A stretch of DNA of 44,359 nt from Streptomyces iconiensis (GCF_028657195.3 NZ_JANCPR020000067.1:1-44359), one strand, 5' to 3'. Numbered from the stretch's first letter, positions 34,568 to 42,799 are shown. Program-made: numbers and translations. Notes: a model not told the origin generated them from the letters alone.

Positions 34568-35095
34568 ATGAGCGTCGATTGGGTACGGCTCACACTCGAT
34601 CTGAACGCGTTCGACGAGACGCCGTTCGAGCCACGGCTACGGAAGTGCCGCGAGGCCGGCATCACGTTCACGACCATGTCCGAACTCGGCGACACCGCCG
34701 AAAACCGGCGCGCACTCTACGAGTTGAACAAGACATGCGCCGCCGACATCCCCGAACGCGGCGAGTTCTACACCTACGACGCCTACGTCGCCGAACGCAT
34801 CGAGACCCCCACCTACAACCCCTGCTGCGTCACCCTCGCCCTGGAGGGACCCACCTGGGTCGGTATGTCCACCGCCTCCCTCCACCCGGACCACGCCTTC
34901 AACGAGATGACCGGCGTCCTCCCCACCCACCGCGCCCAGGGCCTGGCCCTCTCCCTGAAACTCCTCACCCTCACCCACACCCGCACCCACGACGTCCCCA
35001 CCGTGACCACCTTCCACCACCCCGCCAACACCGCCATGATCACCCTCAACCGGCAGCTGGGCCACGTACCTGTCGCCGACGCCAACGGGGGCTGA
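34568..35095 (+). CDS. GNAT family N-acetyltransferase
   Basis: 175 aa. The acetyl-CoA-binding motif A is TGVLPTHRAQGLALSLKLL (Arg/Gln-x-x-Gly), preceded by VGMSTASLH, and the C-terminal HHPANTAMITLNRQLGHVP completes the fold. The ATG follows AAGGGAGACGACGC. Shares the direction of the preceding genes. Substrate unknown. Confidence 0.85.
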   Translation: MSVDWVRLTLDLNAFDETPFEPRLRKCREAGITFTTMSELGDTAENRRALYELNKTCAADIPERGEFYTYDAYVAERIETPTYNPCCVTLALEGPTWVGMSTASLHPDHAFNEMTGVLPTHRAQGLALSLKLLTLTHTRTHDVPTVTTFHHPANTAMITLNRQLGHVPVADANGG

Positions 35096-35166
35096 AGCGG
35101 GGGCGGTTGACCGGCGCCATCATTTGTGATCGGTCACCGTTCAGGAGCGTTCAGGGGCCGCACCGT

Positions 35167-35910
35167 TCAGGAGGTGGCCACGGCATCGGAGGCGTCCCAG
35201 AGCCGTTCGGCCTGCTCGCGGTAGGTTTCGAACCATTCACCGTCCGCGAGTGTCAGTGCGAAGATCGGCCGGGACTCCCCCGACTGGTCGAACGAGTAGA
35301 GCTGAACGCACAGCAGCGCACTGCTCTTCTGGACGTCCACGAAGTTCATGCCGAACTTGAGTGCTGTGCGAGTGGTGCGCATTTCCAGCCGGCCCCCCGT
35401 CTCCGCGCCCAAGCGCCCAAGAAGCCTCAGCGTCTGCCGTATCTCGTCCCGGATCTCTTGGTGACTGGGCCGCGTCGGCCTGTTCTGAGTAGTGACTGCC
35501 GCGTCGTCCGCCTCAGGGCTCGCAAGCAGGATCCGCACGTGCCCGCCCGAGGAGAGAGTGCGCTCAAGCTCCCGGTAAGAGGTCTCCAGAGTCCTGCTCA
35601 GACTGACGCCGATGAGGTAGATGTCGGACGAGCCCGCCCGCCGCGCCGGCAGGTCAGCGGGAAAGTCGGACAGAAAGCGAACGCCGCCGCCCGTATGGCT
35701 ACGCGCGAAGTCCTCGACAGCGGAACGAGTGGCGAGCGTACTGAACGCAAGGACTGCGAGCACCGCGAGCACAGCGCTCGTGATCTTCCCGGTGGGCACC
35801 ACGTCGAATGCCGCGAAAACACTGGTGCTGACGGCCACGAGGATGGTCGCGTAGACATCCAGATTTCGCCGGGCCCGCAGATCCCGCCGCAGACGTCCCC
35901 AACCGGTCAC
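35167..35910 (-). CDS. Two-TM membrane protein with a PLD-like C-terminal domain
   Basis: 247 aa from the GTG at 35910 (GGGGGAG 9 nt upstream). Basic N-terminus (RLRRDLRARRN), then two close membrane helices (about 17-37 and 42-61), then a cytoplasmic alpha/beta domain: DIYLIGVSLSRTL, GHVRILLASPEADD, LKFGMNFVDVQ, ALCVQLYSFD. This resembles the PLD-like fold seen in DUF5919-type sensor domains but lacks a clear HKD motif. Two-TM modules joined to sensor domains are recurrent in bacterial immunity. The role in defence is inference from architecture and from the nuclease gene next door. Confidence 0.7.
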   Translation of the reverse strand: MTGWGRLRRDLRARRNLDVYATILVAVSTSVFAAFDVVPTGKITSAVLAVLAVLAFSTLATRSAVEDFARSHTGGGVRFLSDFPADLPARRAGSSDIYLIGVSLSRTLETSYRELERTLSSGGHVRILLASPEADDAAVTTQNRPTRPSHQEIRDEIRQTLRLLGRLGAETGGRLEMRTTRTALKFGMNFVDVQKSSALLCVQLYSFDQSGESRPIFALTLADGEWFETYREQAERLWDASDAVATS

Positions 35911-36408
35911 GCGCCCCCACTCCCCCCGTTCCAGCGGCCCTCCCCAGAGGCCCGGCCTTGACGAGTCTGACCGGACCACGCCACCCCGACAAGCGCCCCG
36001 CCCCTGCCGGGACCACAACACCCCGGCCACACAGAGGAGTTGCCGCCACCCCGACCGGCCGACCCCGCCACCACAGGCGGACCAGCGGGCTTACGGTGCG
36101 AGAAGGGAGGCACGCGCCTGACCCCTGCGCAGGCGGCCCGAAGCCGCCCTCCATCCAGCGCCAGGGGGGCGGGCGCCGGCGGTCCGTACTCCGGGGGGAG
36201 ACGTTATGAACGACGGCACCGATCTGCGCGCGCACCCGGAACGGCGCCTCGCGGACGACCGGACGACGGCTGGCCGACGACCGGCCGACCTGACGACCGG
36301 CCGCCGGGCCATCGGACCCCGGACCACCGGGCCGGACCCCGGAGCACCAGCACCCGCACCCGCACCCGCACCGCTGACGCCCGAGGTCACTCCCCCTCGG
36401 CGAGACCG
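35911..36408. other. Intergenic region without a supported gene
   Basis: About 500 bp. Contains degenerate CGACCGG repeats (36250-36380). A plus-strand frame at 36206-36436 has a good GGGGGAG ribosome site but poor codon bias, is low-complexity Arg/Pro, and overlaps the 3' end of the next gene, so it is not annotated. Confidence 0.5.
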
Positions 36409-38568
36409 TCAGCCCTCCGCCACGTCGATCCCGTAACCCTGCACCAGCTCCTCCAACCCGCCCCGGTAGCCCTTGCCGCCCATGACGAACTCCCAGTCGC
36501 CGCTGACGCGTCGGCGGAAGGAGCCGAGGACGAGGGCGGTTTCGTGGGGGCGGCCGTCGGAGACGTCCAGACGGTCGAGTTCGGTGCCTGCGGCGTCCAG
36601 CAGGCGGATGCCTGCCTGGGTGAATCCGGCCAGGTCGGCACCGGGGTTGGTCACCGGGTCGACGGCGGCGACGATGACGAGGCGGTCGGCCCGTTCCGAG
36701 AGCGCGTCGAAGGAGACGCCGAGCGCGGCTCTGTCGGGTGCGGCGGGCGGGAGGGCCCGGACGGCGCCGTCCGGGGTGCGGAGGTTGTTGAAGAAGACGA
36801 AGTGATCGTCGTCCAGGACCTGATCACCTCGGCAGACCAGCGCGCACACGTCAAGGGCGACGGTGCCGGACCAGAACATGCCCAGCACGTTCTGGTCGTC
36901 CGCCCCGTCCCTGACCTCGGGCACGGTGCGCCGACCCGGGCCCGAGTCCCTACCCGTGCCCGTGTCCGTGGCCATCGACCCTGCAACCGACTGGCCTCCC
37001 AGCCGGCCTCCCGCCTGGCCTCCCACCTGGCTTCCGAGCCTGCCCCGCAGCCCGTGGCGGCCCAGCAGATCGACCAGTTGGGAGCCGGACACCAGTTCCA
37101 GGGGCTTGCCGTTGGCGAAGGTGTGGGAGCCGGGGCCGAACTTCGACGTCGTAACGAGCACGCCCTTGTTCGCGCCGGCGTCCTGGACGGTGCCGTACAG
37201 GTCGCGTACGGCGGTCGGCGGCACGGTGTTGCGGTAGCGCTTGACCTGAACGACGATCTTGCCGCCGCGTATCGGGGCAGGGTCCAGCGCGTCGACGTCC
37301 ACGCCGCCGTCGTTCGAACGCTGAGTCGTGACCGCCTGCATGCCCATGGCCCGGAACAGGTCAGCGACCAACGACTCGAACGCCACCGGGTCCATCTCGT
37401 ACAGGTCAGGTTCCTCGTCCCCACCATGCGTCACGACCTCGTTGCCGACGTCTTCGGGTACCCGGCTCGGCCGTACCGCCGTGAGCTGGTCCGGACGCGG
37501 CGAGAACTGGCCGCGGAGCCCGTCCACCAGGCAGTCGACCGCGCTCACCTGCCCGAGGTGCAGCGCGGTGAACGTGTCGCGCGGCGCCATGACGGTGGCC
37601 AGGAAGATCTGCGCCTGCCTGCCGGTCGCGGGTTCATGATCGTCGACGAAACCGTTCAACACGACGGACTCCAGCGCGCCGAACTCGTCCGCGGCGAAGA
37701 GGTCGTGCAGCGCCAGCAGAACGCACTGCGCGAGCATGTCCCGGTACAGCGCCCGGCGTTGGGCCACCGGGCGCGCAGTCTCCTTGTCCTGGTCGGTGGA
37801 GGGCATGTAACGCACCGACTTGCTTTCCGGTACGACGCCGTACTTGGGAAGCTCCCAGTTCAGAACCAACTGCCGCGCACCCGGTTCATACGCGGCCGAC
37901 ACCTGCCGCGGCAGGTCCTCGGGCCACGCGGTGGACGCGTACAACGCCGCGGAGAAGTAGTCCACAGCAGCGCCCGGATCGCCGTCACGGAGCCCCGCCG
38001 TCATCTCGGCGATCGTGGCGTTGTGCCGGCGGATCTCCCCCAGCCTGGCCTCGGCCCACTGCTCGTACTGCGCACGGTACGACGCCAACTGCTGCTGCCG
38101 CTGGGCCTCCACCGCATGCGCGGCATGCCAGTCGTGCTCGAACCTGGCGCGCGCCTCCGCCTGCGCCTGCACCCGCCGCGCGGCGGTCCAACCGCCCTGC
38201 GCCTGATACTGGTTCGGATCCGGCAGCGGAACGGGAACCCCGAGCTGCCCCGGAGCGAACGCCTCCACCTGCTCGGCCCGGGTGAGCGCCCCCGCCCGGA
38301 ACGCCGGTGCCCGGCATCCCGCAGCCAACAGCCCCTGCAGCACCTCGACCCGGGCATCCAACTCCTGCGTACGCCGCCTGGCGTCCGCCTCGCGCTGCTC
38401 CCGATACGCGGCCCGCTGCTCCCGATAACTGCGGGCGACATCCCGCTGGTAAGCGCGCTGCCGCCGCTCCTCTTCCCGCTGATACCTGTCCTGCGCCTCA
38501 ACCCGCCGCTGCTGCTGCCGCTGCGCTTCAGCCCAGACACCGACCATCCCACCGGAACGACGACTCAT
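36409..38568 (-). CDS. Mrr-type restriction endonuclease fused to a TerD domain
   Basis: 719 aa from the ATG at 38568. Residues 10-80 and 130-190 are long charged/Gln-rich coiled coils. Residues 200-370 form an uncharacterised alpha/beta region. Residues 390-505 are an Mrr PD-(D/E)xK nuclease: E398 in FESLV, D424 in GGVDVDA, and the QVK pair at 441-443, so the catalytic set is intact. A Gly/Gln repeat linker leads to a TerD-like domain (558-719) with FVFFNNLRTPDGAV and GYRGGLEELVQGYGIDV; its calcium loop is diverged (ALDVCAL versus DFDLDAS in the stand-alone TerD). Probably DNA-cleaving under stress; TerD-DNA-processing fusions have been described by Aravind and co-workers. Confidence 0.88.
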   Translation of the reverse strand: MSRRSGGMVGVWAEAQRQQQRRVEAQDRYQREEERRQRAYQRDVARSYREQRAAYREQREADARRRTQELDARVEVLQGLLAAGCRAPAFRAGALTRAEQVEAFAPGQLGVPVPLPDPNQYQAQGGWTAARRVQAQAEARARFEHDWHAAHAVEAQRQQQLASYRAQYEQWAEARLGEIRRHNATIAEMTAGLRDGDPGAAVDYFSAALYASTAWPEDLPRQVSAAYEPGARQLVLNWELPKYGVVPESKSVRYMPSTDQDKETARPVAQRRALYRDMLAQCVLLALHDLFAADEFGALESVVLNGFVDDHEPATGRQAQIFLATVMAPRDTFTALHLGQVSAVDCLVDGLRGQFSPRPDQLTAVRPSRVPEDVGNEVVTHGGDEEPDLYEMDPVAFESLVADLFRAMGMQAVTTQRSNDGGVDVDALDPAPIRGGKIVVQVKRYRNTVPPTAVRDLYGTVQDAGANKGVLVTTSKFGPGSHTFANGKPLELVSGSQLVDLLGRHGLRGRLGSQVGGQAGGRLGGQSVAGSMATDTGTGRDSGPGRRTVPEVRDGADDQNVLGMFWSGTVALDVCALVCRGDQVLDDDHFVFFNNLRTPDGAVRALPPAAPDRAALGVSFDALSERADRLVIVAAVDPVTNPGADLAGFTQAGIRLLDAAGTELDRLDVSDGRPHETALVLGSFRRRVSGDWEFVMGGKGYRGGLEELVQGYGIDVAEG

Positions 38569-39365
38569 CCCCGCCAGTCCCTCCCCACCACAACCCCGAC
38601 TCCCGCCGAGCACCGACCCCTTGACCAGCAACAAGAAACAGACTTTAGCCGTTAAACACCATTTGGCCCATGAGTGTGGCGGGGTAACTGGATTCGGGGT
38701 TCGCTAGCGGGTCCTGCGCGCCGCCTCGCGGCCCGCGCCGTCCGGTTCCGTCCAGTCCGTCCGGGGCGAGACGGGCCGGGGCCAACAGGAGCGGAACGAC
38801 GGGTTCGCGGTGCGAACGACGCCTGGGCGAACGGCTCGCCGCGGCCCGTACCGCTCAGTCCGCCGCCTCGCTTCGCCGCCGTACGGCAGGCAGGACACAG
38901 GCCCGCTCGTAACCCCCGTGACGAGCCTCTGACCGCCGGAGCGGCCTGTCGGAACGACCCAAGGGCCTTCTGCTCATAACTCAGAGAGTGCGGCCGACAG
39001 CAGCTATATCGGCCGCAGCGGGGTCCAGAAGAGCCGCCGTCAGCCACCAACGGTCGCCGGGGTTGCCGTCGCTGCTGTACAGCAACGGTCCGCTTGTGCC
39101 TCAGCCGAAGATAGCCCGCAACGATGACGGGGGTCGCCGGATGACCAGCCGTGCGCTTATAGCTCGCCGAACCGCCACCGGCCTCAGCCACACTGCTAAC
39201 GCAATTCTGGACAGCATCGCCCCATGCTGCGGACGAGCCGTGCAGGACAAGAATGGTAAGAGATGATTGGGACCCTGACCTGGATAAACCGTGGCTTCAC
39301 ATGCTGCTGTCAGTGGTAAGCCCTAGCCTGTCTTCCCACATTGCTGGTGCGAGAGAGGAAACACC
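38569..39365. other. Intergenic region around the remnant
   Basis: About 800 bp, with lower GC than surrounding genes near 38980-39350. Apart from the possible remnant at 38981-39100 I see no supported gene. Long frames on both strands (for example 38652-39191 minus) lack codon bias. Confidence 0.5.
38981..39100 (-). pseudogene. Possible 3' remnant of a gene
   Basis: A 39-codon open stretch bounded upstream by an in-frame TGA. The protein ends with SDGNPGDRWWLTAALLD and AAADIAAVGRTL, a composition and codon bias typical of real Streptomyces proteins. The frame upstream of the TGA stays open for another 38 codons from an ATG. Either a decayed gene or chance. No family recognised. Confidence 0.3.
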
Positions 39366-39842
39366 TTGAACGGAGTACTGACGCCGTTACTTGGCGGCGT
39401 GGGCTTCGTGGTCGCTGCGGCAGCCGGGCCGATAGTGACCGGTGCAATCCAAAATCGCCGTGACGCCCGCCTGACCGCCGATCTTGAGCGCAGCCGGGAG
39501 CTCTTGAGTCAGCTCCGGACTGATCACTCGACGACGTGGGACCACGAGACCGCGCAGCTAGAGGTCCTGATCAAGCGTCAGTTCGGCGCTGTTGCTGCCC
39601 GTCAGACGAAGTACGTTGAGCGTCGCCGGAACTGGGCGAGCCTCGGTGCGGTTGTCTTGGTCGTGGTCCTTGTTTTCCCGCCGCTTTGGTTGCTTGCCAT
39701 GCCGGGAGCATGGTGGTCCTGGACCCTTTTCGCTGGCCTTCTCTTCGTAGCGCTGGCCATGTGCGGGATCGGCCGGCTTCTATCAGACCTTCAACCCGGA
39801 CGAGCCCGCTGCTCCGGAAGACGACTCGGACGGCCAGGATGA
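39366..39842 (+). CDS. Small coiled-coil membrane protein, probably frameshifted
   Basis: 158 aa as read: N-terminal membrane helix (VGFVVAAAAGPIVTGAI), a charged coiled coil (about 30-85), then two membrane helices (LGAVVLVVVLVFPPLWLL and LFAGLLFVALAMCGIG). The TTG start follows GAGAGG. After about 39770 codon bias moves to the +1 frame, which gives GFYQTFNPDEPAAPEDDSD, a plausible acidic cytoplasmic tail ending at 39852. The track frame is instead Arg-rich with poor third positions. One extra base near ATCGGCCGG would explain this. No family recognised. Confidence 0.6.
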   Translation: MNGVLTPLLGGVGFVVAAAAGPIVTGAIQNRRDARLTADLERSRELLSQLRTDHSTTWDHETAQLEVLIKRQFGAVAARQTKYVERRRNWASLGAVVLVVVLVFPPLWLLAMPGAWWSWTLFAGLLFVALAMCGIGRLLSDLQPGRARCSGRRLGRPG

Positions 39843-39852
39843 TCCTCCCTGA

Positions 39853-40221
39853 TTCGATGCAGTCAGCGGTTTTGGGCTGAGGTCGCCGGGTCGGGAGATC
39901 GGAGACCACTAAGCCGCCTACGATTCGGGTAGTTACTCGAATGCCTGGGATTGTCCGAGCGCGGTCCCCTACCGCAGAGACTCGCCCCCGAAGTGCAGCT
40001 CAGATCCGTAAGAAAACCGGGCCGGCCATGAGCGGATTTTCGCGATCAAGTTGACTCGCCACCTCGTGCGCGCGGGCTGGTGGACCGGGGCGGAGACAGG
40101 AAGCCCGCCGGGCCGCGCGCGGCCCGCGTAAGCGGGCCGCCTCGAAGTCGCAGAGAGAGCTGTTCCAAACGCCGCTCGACCGCTGTACCGCGGTGGCCTC
40201 ATGTGCGCTGCTGCGCTTCCT
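39853..40221. other. Intergenic region, hairpin near 40121-40138
   Basis: No supported gene in 370 bp. GGCCCGC and GCGGGCC form a 7-bp hairpin with loop GTAA at 40121-40138, which could terminate the broken HATPase gene on the minus strand. Confidence 0.45.
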
Positions 40222-40616
40222 TTACCGAAGAGTGCTTTCGCCCCAAGACAGCTCGAACCACACCAAGTTCGGCCTCTCGACGCCGTGCTTGTCGGCGAGC
40301 ACATCAACGATCGCCAGGCCACGGCCGTGTTCGGCCTCCCGCTCCTCCTCCGTATCGACGTGCGGCACGTCACCCACGGCCGAGCCCTCGTCCTCGACCT
40401 CCGCCCGCACGCTGCCGCGCTCCACCCTCAGCGTCAGCGCGAAGTGCCCGCCGGGTCGGCCTGAGCGGGTGTGCTGACGGCATTCGTCGTGACCTCGCTG
40501 ACCATGAGGCAGACGTCTGTGACCGCTGGAGTGTGGCGGAGATAGTGGTACGTGAAGTGGCGGGCGCGTGAGACCTCTTCTGGTCGTCCGGAGAAGGTAT
40601 GGCGGTAGGTGGGCAT
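40222..40616 (-). pseudogene. HATPase (anti-sigma-like) regulator broken by a frameshift
   Basis: An ATP-binding protein of the RsbW/SpoIIAB-like HATPase family, common beside XRE genes in Streptomyces. The N-terminal part runs from MPTYRHTFSG (ATG 40616, GGAGG 5 nt upstream) to the N-box VSEVTTNAV, then the frame fails. The expected continuation (HTRSGRPGGHFALTLR, EVEDEG, HGRGLAIVDVLAD) is open in another frame down to TAA at 40222. The total length, 395 bp, is one short of a multiple of three, so a single base near 40480 is missing. Either a real pseudogene or an assembly error. Confidence 0.78.
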
Positions 40617-40690
40617 GGCGTCCTCCATGGCACTGACCTGCGGCTTCCCGGGCCGTCTAGCCAGCTCAGGTGGCCGGAAGAGCGAGAGCC

Positions 40691-40757
40691 GTACAATAAG
40701 TACTAGCACCGTACTCGGAGTGTGAGTACTTCAAGTGCGAGACAGTACTTTTCGTAC
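40691..40757. promoter_or_regulatory. Cluster of GTAC palindromes before the monooxygenase-XRE pair
   Basis: AAGTACT at 40698-40704 and AGTACTT at 40725-40731 form an inverted repeat; AGTACTT recurs at 40744-40750, and GTAC cores also occur at 40691, 40711 and 40754. The region lies between the broken HATPase gene (minus) and the monooxygenase (plus), so it could be the binding region of the downstream XRE regulator. Confidence 0.5.
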
Positions 40758-40827
40758 GGGTGAATCTCCGCTCGTGGCACACCCAGGGGCACAGGTGCCC
40801 ACAGCCGAACTGGAGGGAGAAGGCGGC

Positions 40828-41136
40828 ATGTTCGGATTGATGGTCCGCTTCACGTGCAAGGACGAGGAAGCGGCAGCCGAGTTCGATGAGCTGGTGGCGC
40901 ACACCGGCGAGCAGATCAAGGCACACGAACCGGGGACGCTGATCTACACCGTGCACCGCGTCGAGGGCCGCCCCTTGGAGCGGATCTTCTACGAGCTGTA
41001 CCGCGACCGGGAAGCGTTCGACGTGCACGAGTCGCAGAACCACGTGCGGGAGTTCCTGAAGGCGCGCGGCAAGTATCTGTCGTCCACGGAGGTCGATGTG
41101 TTGGACTTCATGTCCGGCAAGGGCGTGGACGCTTGA
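40828..41136 (+). CDS. Antibiotic biosynthesis monooxygenase (ABM/YgiN-like) domain protein
   Basis: 102 aa dimeric alpha/beta-barrel protein. FGLMVRFTCKDEEAAAEFDELV, EPGTLIYTVHRVEG, FYELYRDREAFDVHESQNHV and the C-terminal LSSTEVDVLDF are characteristic; such proteins act on quinones, pigments or polyketides. The ATG at 40828 has GGAGGGAGAAGG upstream, better than the earlier in-frame starts. Its TGA overlaps the TTG start of the XRE gene (TTGA). Confidence 0.82.
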   Translation: MFGLMVRFTCKDEEAAAEFDELVAHTGEQIKAHEPGTLIYTVHRVEGRPLERIFYELYRDREAFDVHESQNHVREFLKARGKYLSSTEVDVLDFMSGKGVDA

Positions 41137-42353
41137 GCCCCGACAACCGTGACTACGAGGAATCGCTCGGCAAGAAGATCGCGTTCAACCGCAAGCGACG
41201 CGGCCTCTCGCAGAAGGAGTTCGCTTCTCTTCTCGACCGATCGGAAGCCTGGGTGTCCCAGGTGGAGCGCGGCGTACGCCGCATCGACCGGATGACCGTG
41301 CTGGAGAAGGTCGCCGAGGTCCTGGACCTTCCGGTATCCGAGCTGGCCGCCGAGGCCCCCGTGATCGCCGCCACCAACACTGAACCACCAGGCGCCAACC
41401 AGCTGCGCCTAACCCTGAGCACCGCGCACTCGCTCAGTGCCGTCCTCGGCCGGCACGAGCCACCGGACCTGGACGCGCTCCGCCTCCAGGTCGACCGCGC
41501 CTGGAACCTGACGCACGAGGGAAACTACGCCGCCCTGGCCGAGCTGCTCGAAGGGCTGGTCCCTCAAGCCGAGATCGCCGCACGGTCCGCCGTAGGAGAC
41601 GAACTCCCCGGCGTGTTCCGGATGTTGGTGACCATCTACCAGACCTGCAGCGCGGCCCTGGCCAACATGGGCGAGCCGGAGGCGGCCTGGGTCGCCGTGG
41701 ACCGCGCCGTTGTCGCCGCCGAGCGGGCGAATGACCCACTCCTGATGGCCGCCGGTCAGTTCCGGCTCTCCATCGTCTTCATCGGCGCCCAGCACTACGA
41801 CCAGGCCGCCCACGCCTCGGGCAGCGCCGCCGACGCGCTGCGCCCACTGGCCGAGTCCGGGGACGTCCAGGCCGTCGCCCTGCGTGGTGCGCTCACCCTG
41901 CAACGCGCCGTGGCTGCCGGCCGCGCCAACCAGGCCGACGAGGCATACGCATTCATCCGGCAGGCCCGCGGCATGGCCGACCAGGTCGGCCCCGGACGCA
42001 ACGACTACAACACCGAGTTCGGCCCGGCCAACGTCGACCTGCACGAGGTCGCCGTAGCCGTCGGCCTGGGGGATGCAGGGGTCGCCCTCCGCGCCGCCGC
42101 ACGCGTCGACGCCTCCGGGCTCTCCGCCGAGCGCCGGACGCGCTTCCACCTCGACGTGGCCCGCGCCCACGCCCAGCGCCGCCAGGTGGCCGACGCCGTC
42201 ACGGCCGTACGGGCAGCGCAACGCCTCTCACCCGAGATCGTGCGTGCCATGCCACCGGTCAAGCAGCTCGTGTCGGACCTCGTGACGATGAGCCAGGCCC
42301 CGTCCGACGCACTGCGTGCGCTCGCAGCCGAGCTGGGCGTACACGGAACATAG
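41133..42353 (+). CDS. XRE-family transcriptional regulator with TPR-like tail
   Basis: 406 aa. HTH at about residues 10-70 (IAFNRKRRGLSQKEFASLLD, WVSQVERGVRRID, VLEKVAEVLDL). The rest is helical TPR-like repeats for ligand or partner sensing. The TTG start overlaps the previous stop, so it is coupled to the monooxygenase gene. The broken HATPase gene faces the other way. Target and signal unknown. Confidence 0.85.
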   Translation: MSPDNRDYEESLGKKIAFNRKRRGLSQKEFASLLDRSEAWVSQVERGVRRIDRMTVLEKVAEVLDLPVSELAAEAPVIAATNTEPPGANQLRLTLSTAHSLSAVLGRHEPPDLDALRLQVDRAWNLTHEGNYAALAELLEGLVPQAEIAARSAVGDELPGVFRMLVTIYQTCSAALANMGEPEAAWVAVDRAVVAAERANDPLLMAAGQFRLSIVFIGAQHYDQAAHASGSAADALRPLAESGDVQAVALRGALTLQRAVAAGRANQADEAYAFIRQARGMADQVGPGRNDYNTEFGPANVDLHEVAVAVGLGDAGVALRAAARVDASGLSAERRTRFHLDVARAHAQRRQVADAVTAVRAAQRLSPEIVRAMPPVKQLVSDLVTMSQAPSDALRALAAELGVHGT

Positions 42354-42483
42354 GTCGGCACGGGGAGTGCGGGTTACCGGTGACCGTTCCCAGCGCACTG
42401 CCGCAGTGTCCCTGCGGCTTCGGCGAACGCGGCGGTCCGTTCCGATCACAACGGGTTGCCGTACTCCGCCGTCACGAGCCCGA

Positions 42484-42518
42484 CAGAGGCCCCGTACCCA
42501 CCCGGTACGGGGCCTCTG
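42484..42518. terminator. Terminator between the XRE gene and tRNA-Thr
   Basis: Perfect 15-bp stem (CAGAGGCCCCGTACC) with a CACCC loop, 20 bp past the 3' end of the minus-strand tRNA and 130 bp past the XRE stop. It can serve both convergent transcripts. Confidence 0.8.
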
Positions 42519-42537
42519 ACCTGCGTAAAGCAACCTG

Positions 42538-42611
42538 AGCCGCCTGTCGGATTCGAACCGACGACCTTCTGTTTACAAGACAGATGCTCTAACCAGCTGA
42601 GCTAAGGCGGC
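42538..42611 (-). tRNA. tRNA-Thr (anticodon UGU)
   Basis: Minus-strand cloverleaf: acceptor GCCGCCT pairs with AGGCGGC; D-arm TTAGCTCAGCTGGTTAGAGC; anticodon arm TCTGT-CTTGTAA-ACAGA, giving anticodon UGU (reads ACA); T-loop GGTTCGAATCC. The discriminator is T and CCA is not encoded. tRNA genes are common integration sites; this one borders the accessory-looking segment. Confidence 0.95.
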
Positions 42612-42688
42612 CTGCACTGAATCGTGCCCGTGAAGTGTACCCGGAGGGGTGGGGGGTGGGGCGAGGTGGTTTGCGGGGTGCTGGGGTA

Positions 42689-42717
42689 CTGACAAAACGT
42701 GGGTCAGCGGCTAGCGT
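42689..42717 (+). promoter_or_regulatory. SigHrdB-like promoter of msiK
   Basis: CTGACA at 42689-42694 and TAGCGT at 42712-42717 with a 17-bp spacer, about 80 bp before the msiK ATG. The -10 sequence equals that of the importer promoter at 3346-3351. Confidence 0.65.
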
Positions 42718-42799
42718 CACCGCAGGTCCACGCGGTGGACTACACCTCCCTTTACGACGGATCGTCCGGCACGTACCTGCCGGTGAAGGAGAAGAGAAC

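Noticed and set aside
36206..36436. Plus-strand 76-aa frame with a good GGGGGAG ribosome site
   Set aside because: Low-complexity Arg/Pro content, poor third-position GC, and overlap with the nuclease gene end. Could be revisited with transcript data.
38652..39191. Minus-strand 179-aa frame
   Set aside because: Arg/Gly-rich without codon bias. It spans the possible remnant in a different frame.
42538..42611. Search for an att duplication of the tRNA-Thr 3' end
   Set aside because: No second copy of the T-arm/acceptor sequence seen by eye in 34-43 kb, and no integrase gene.
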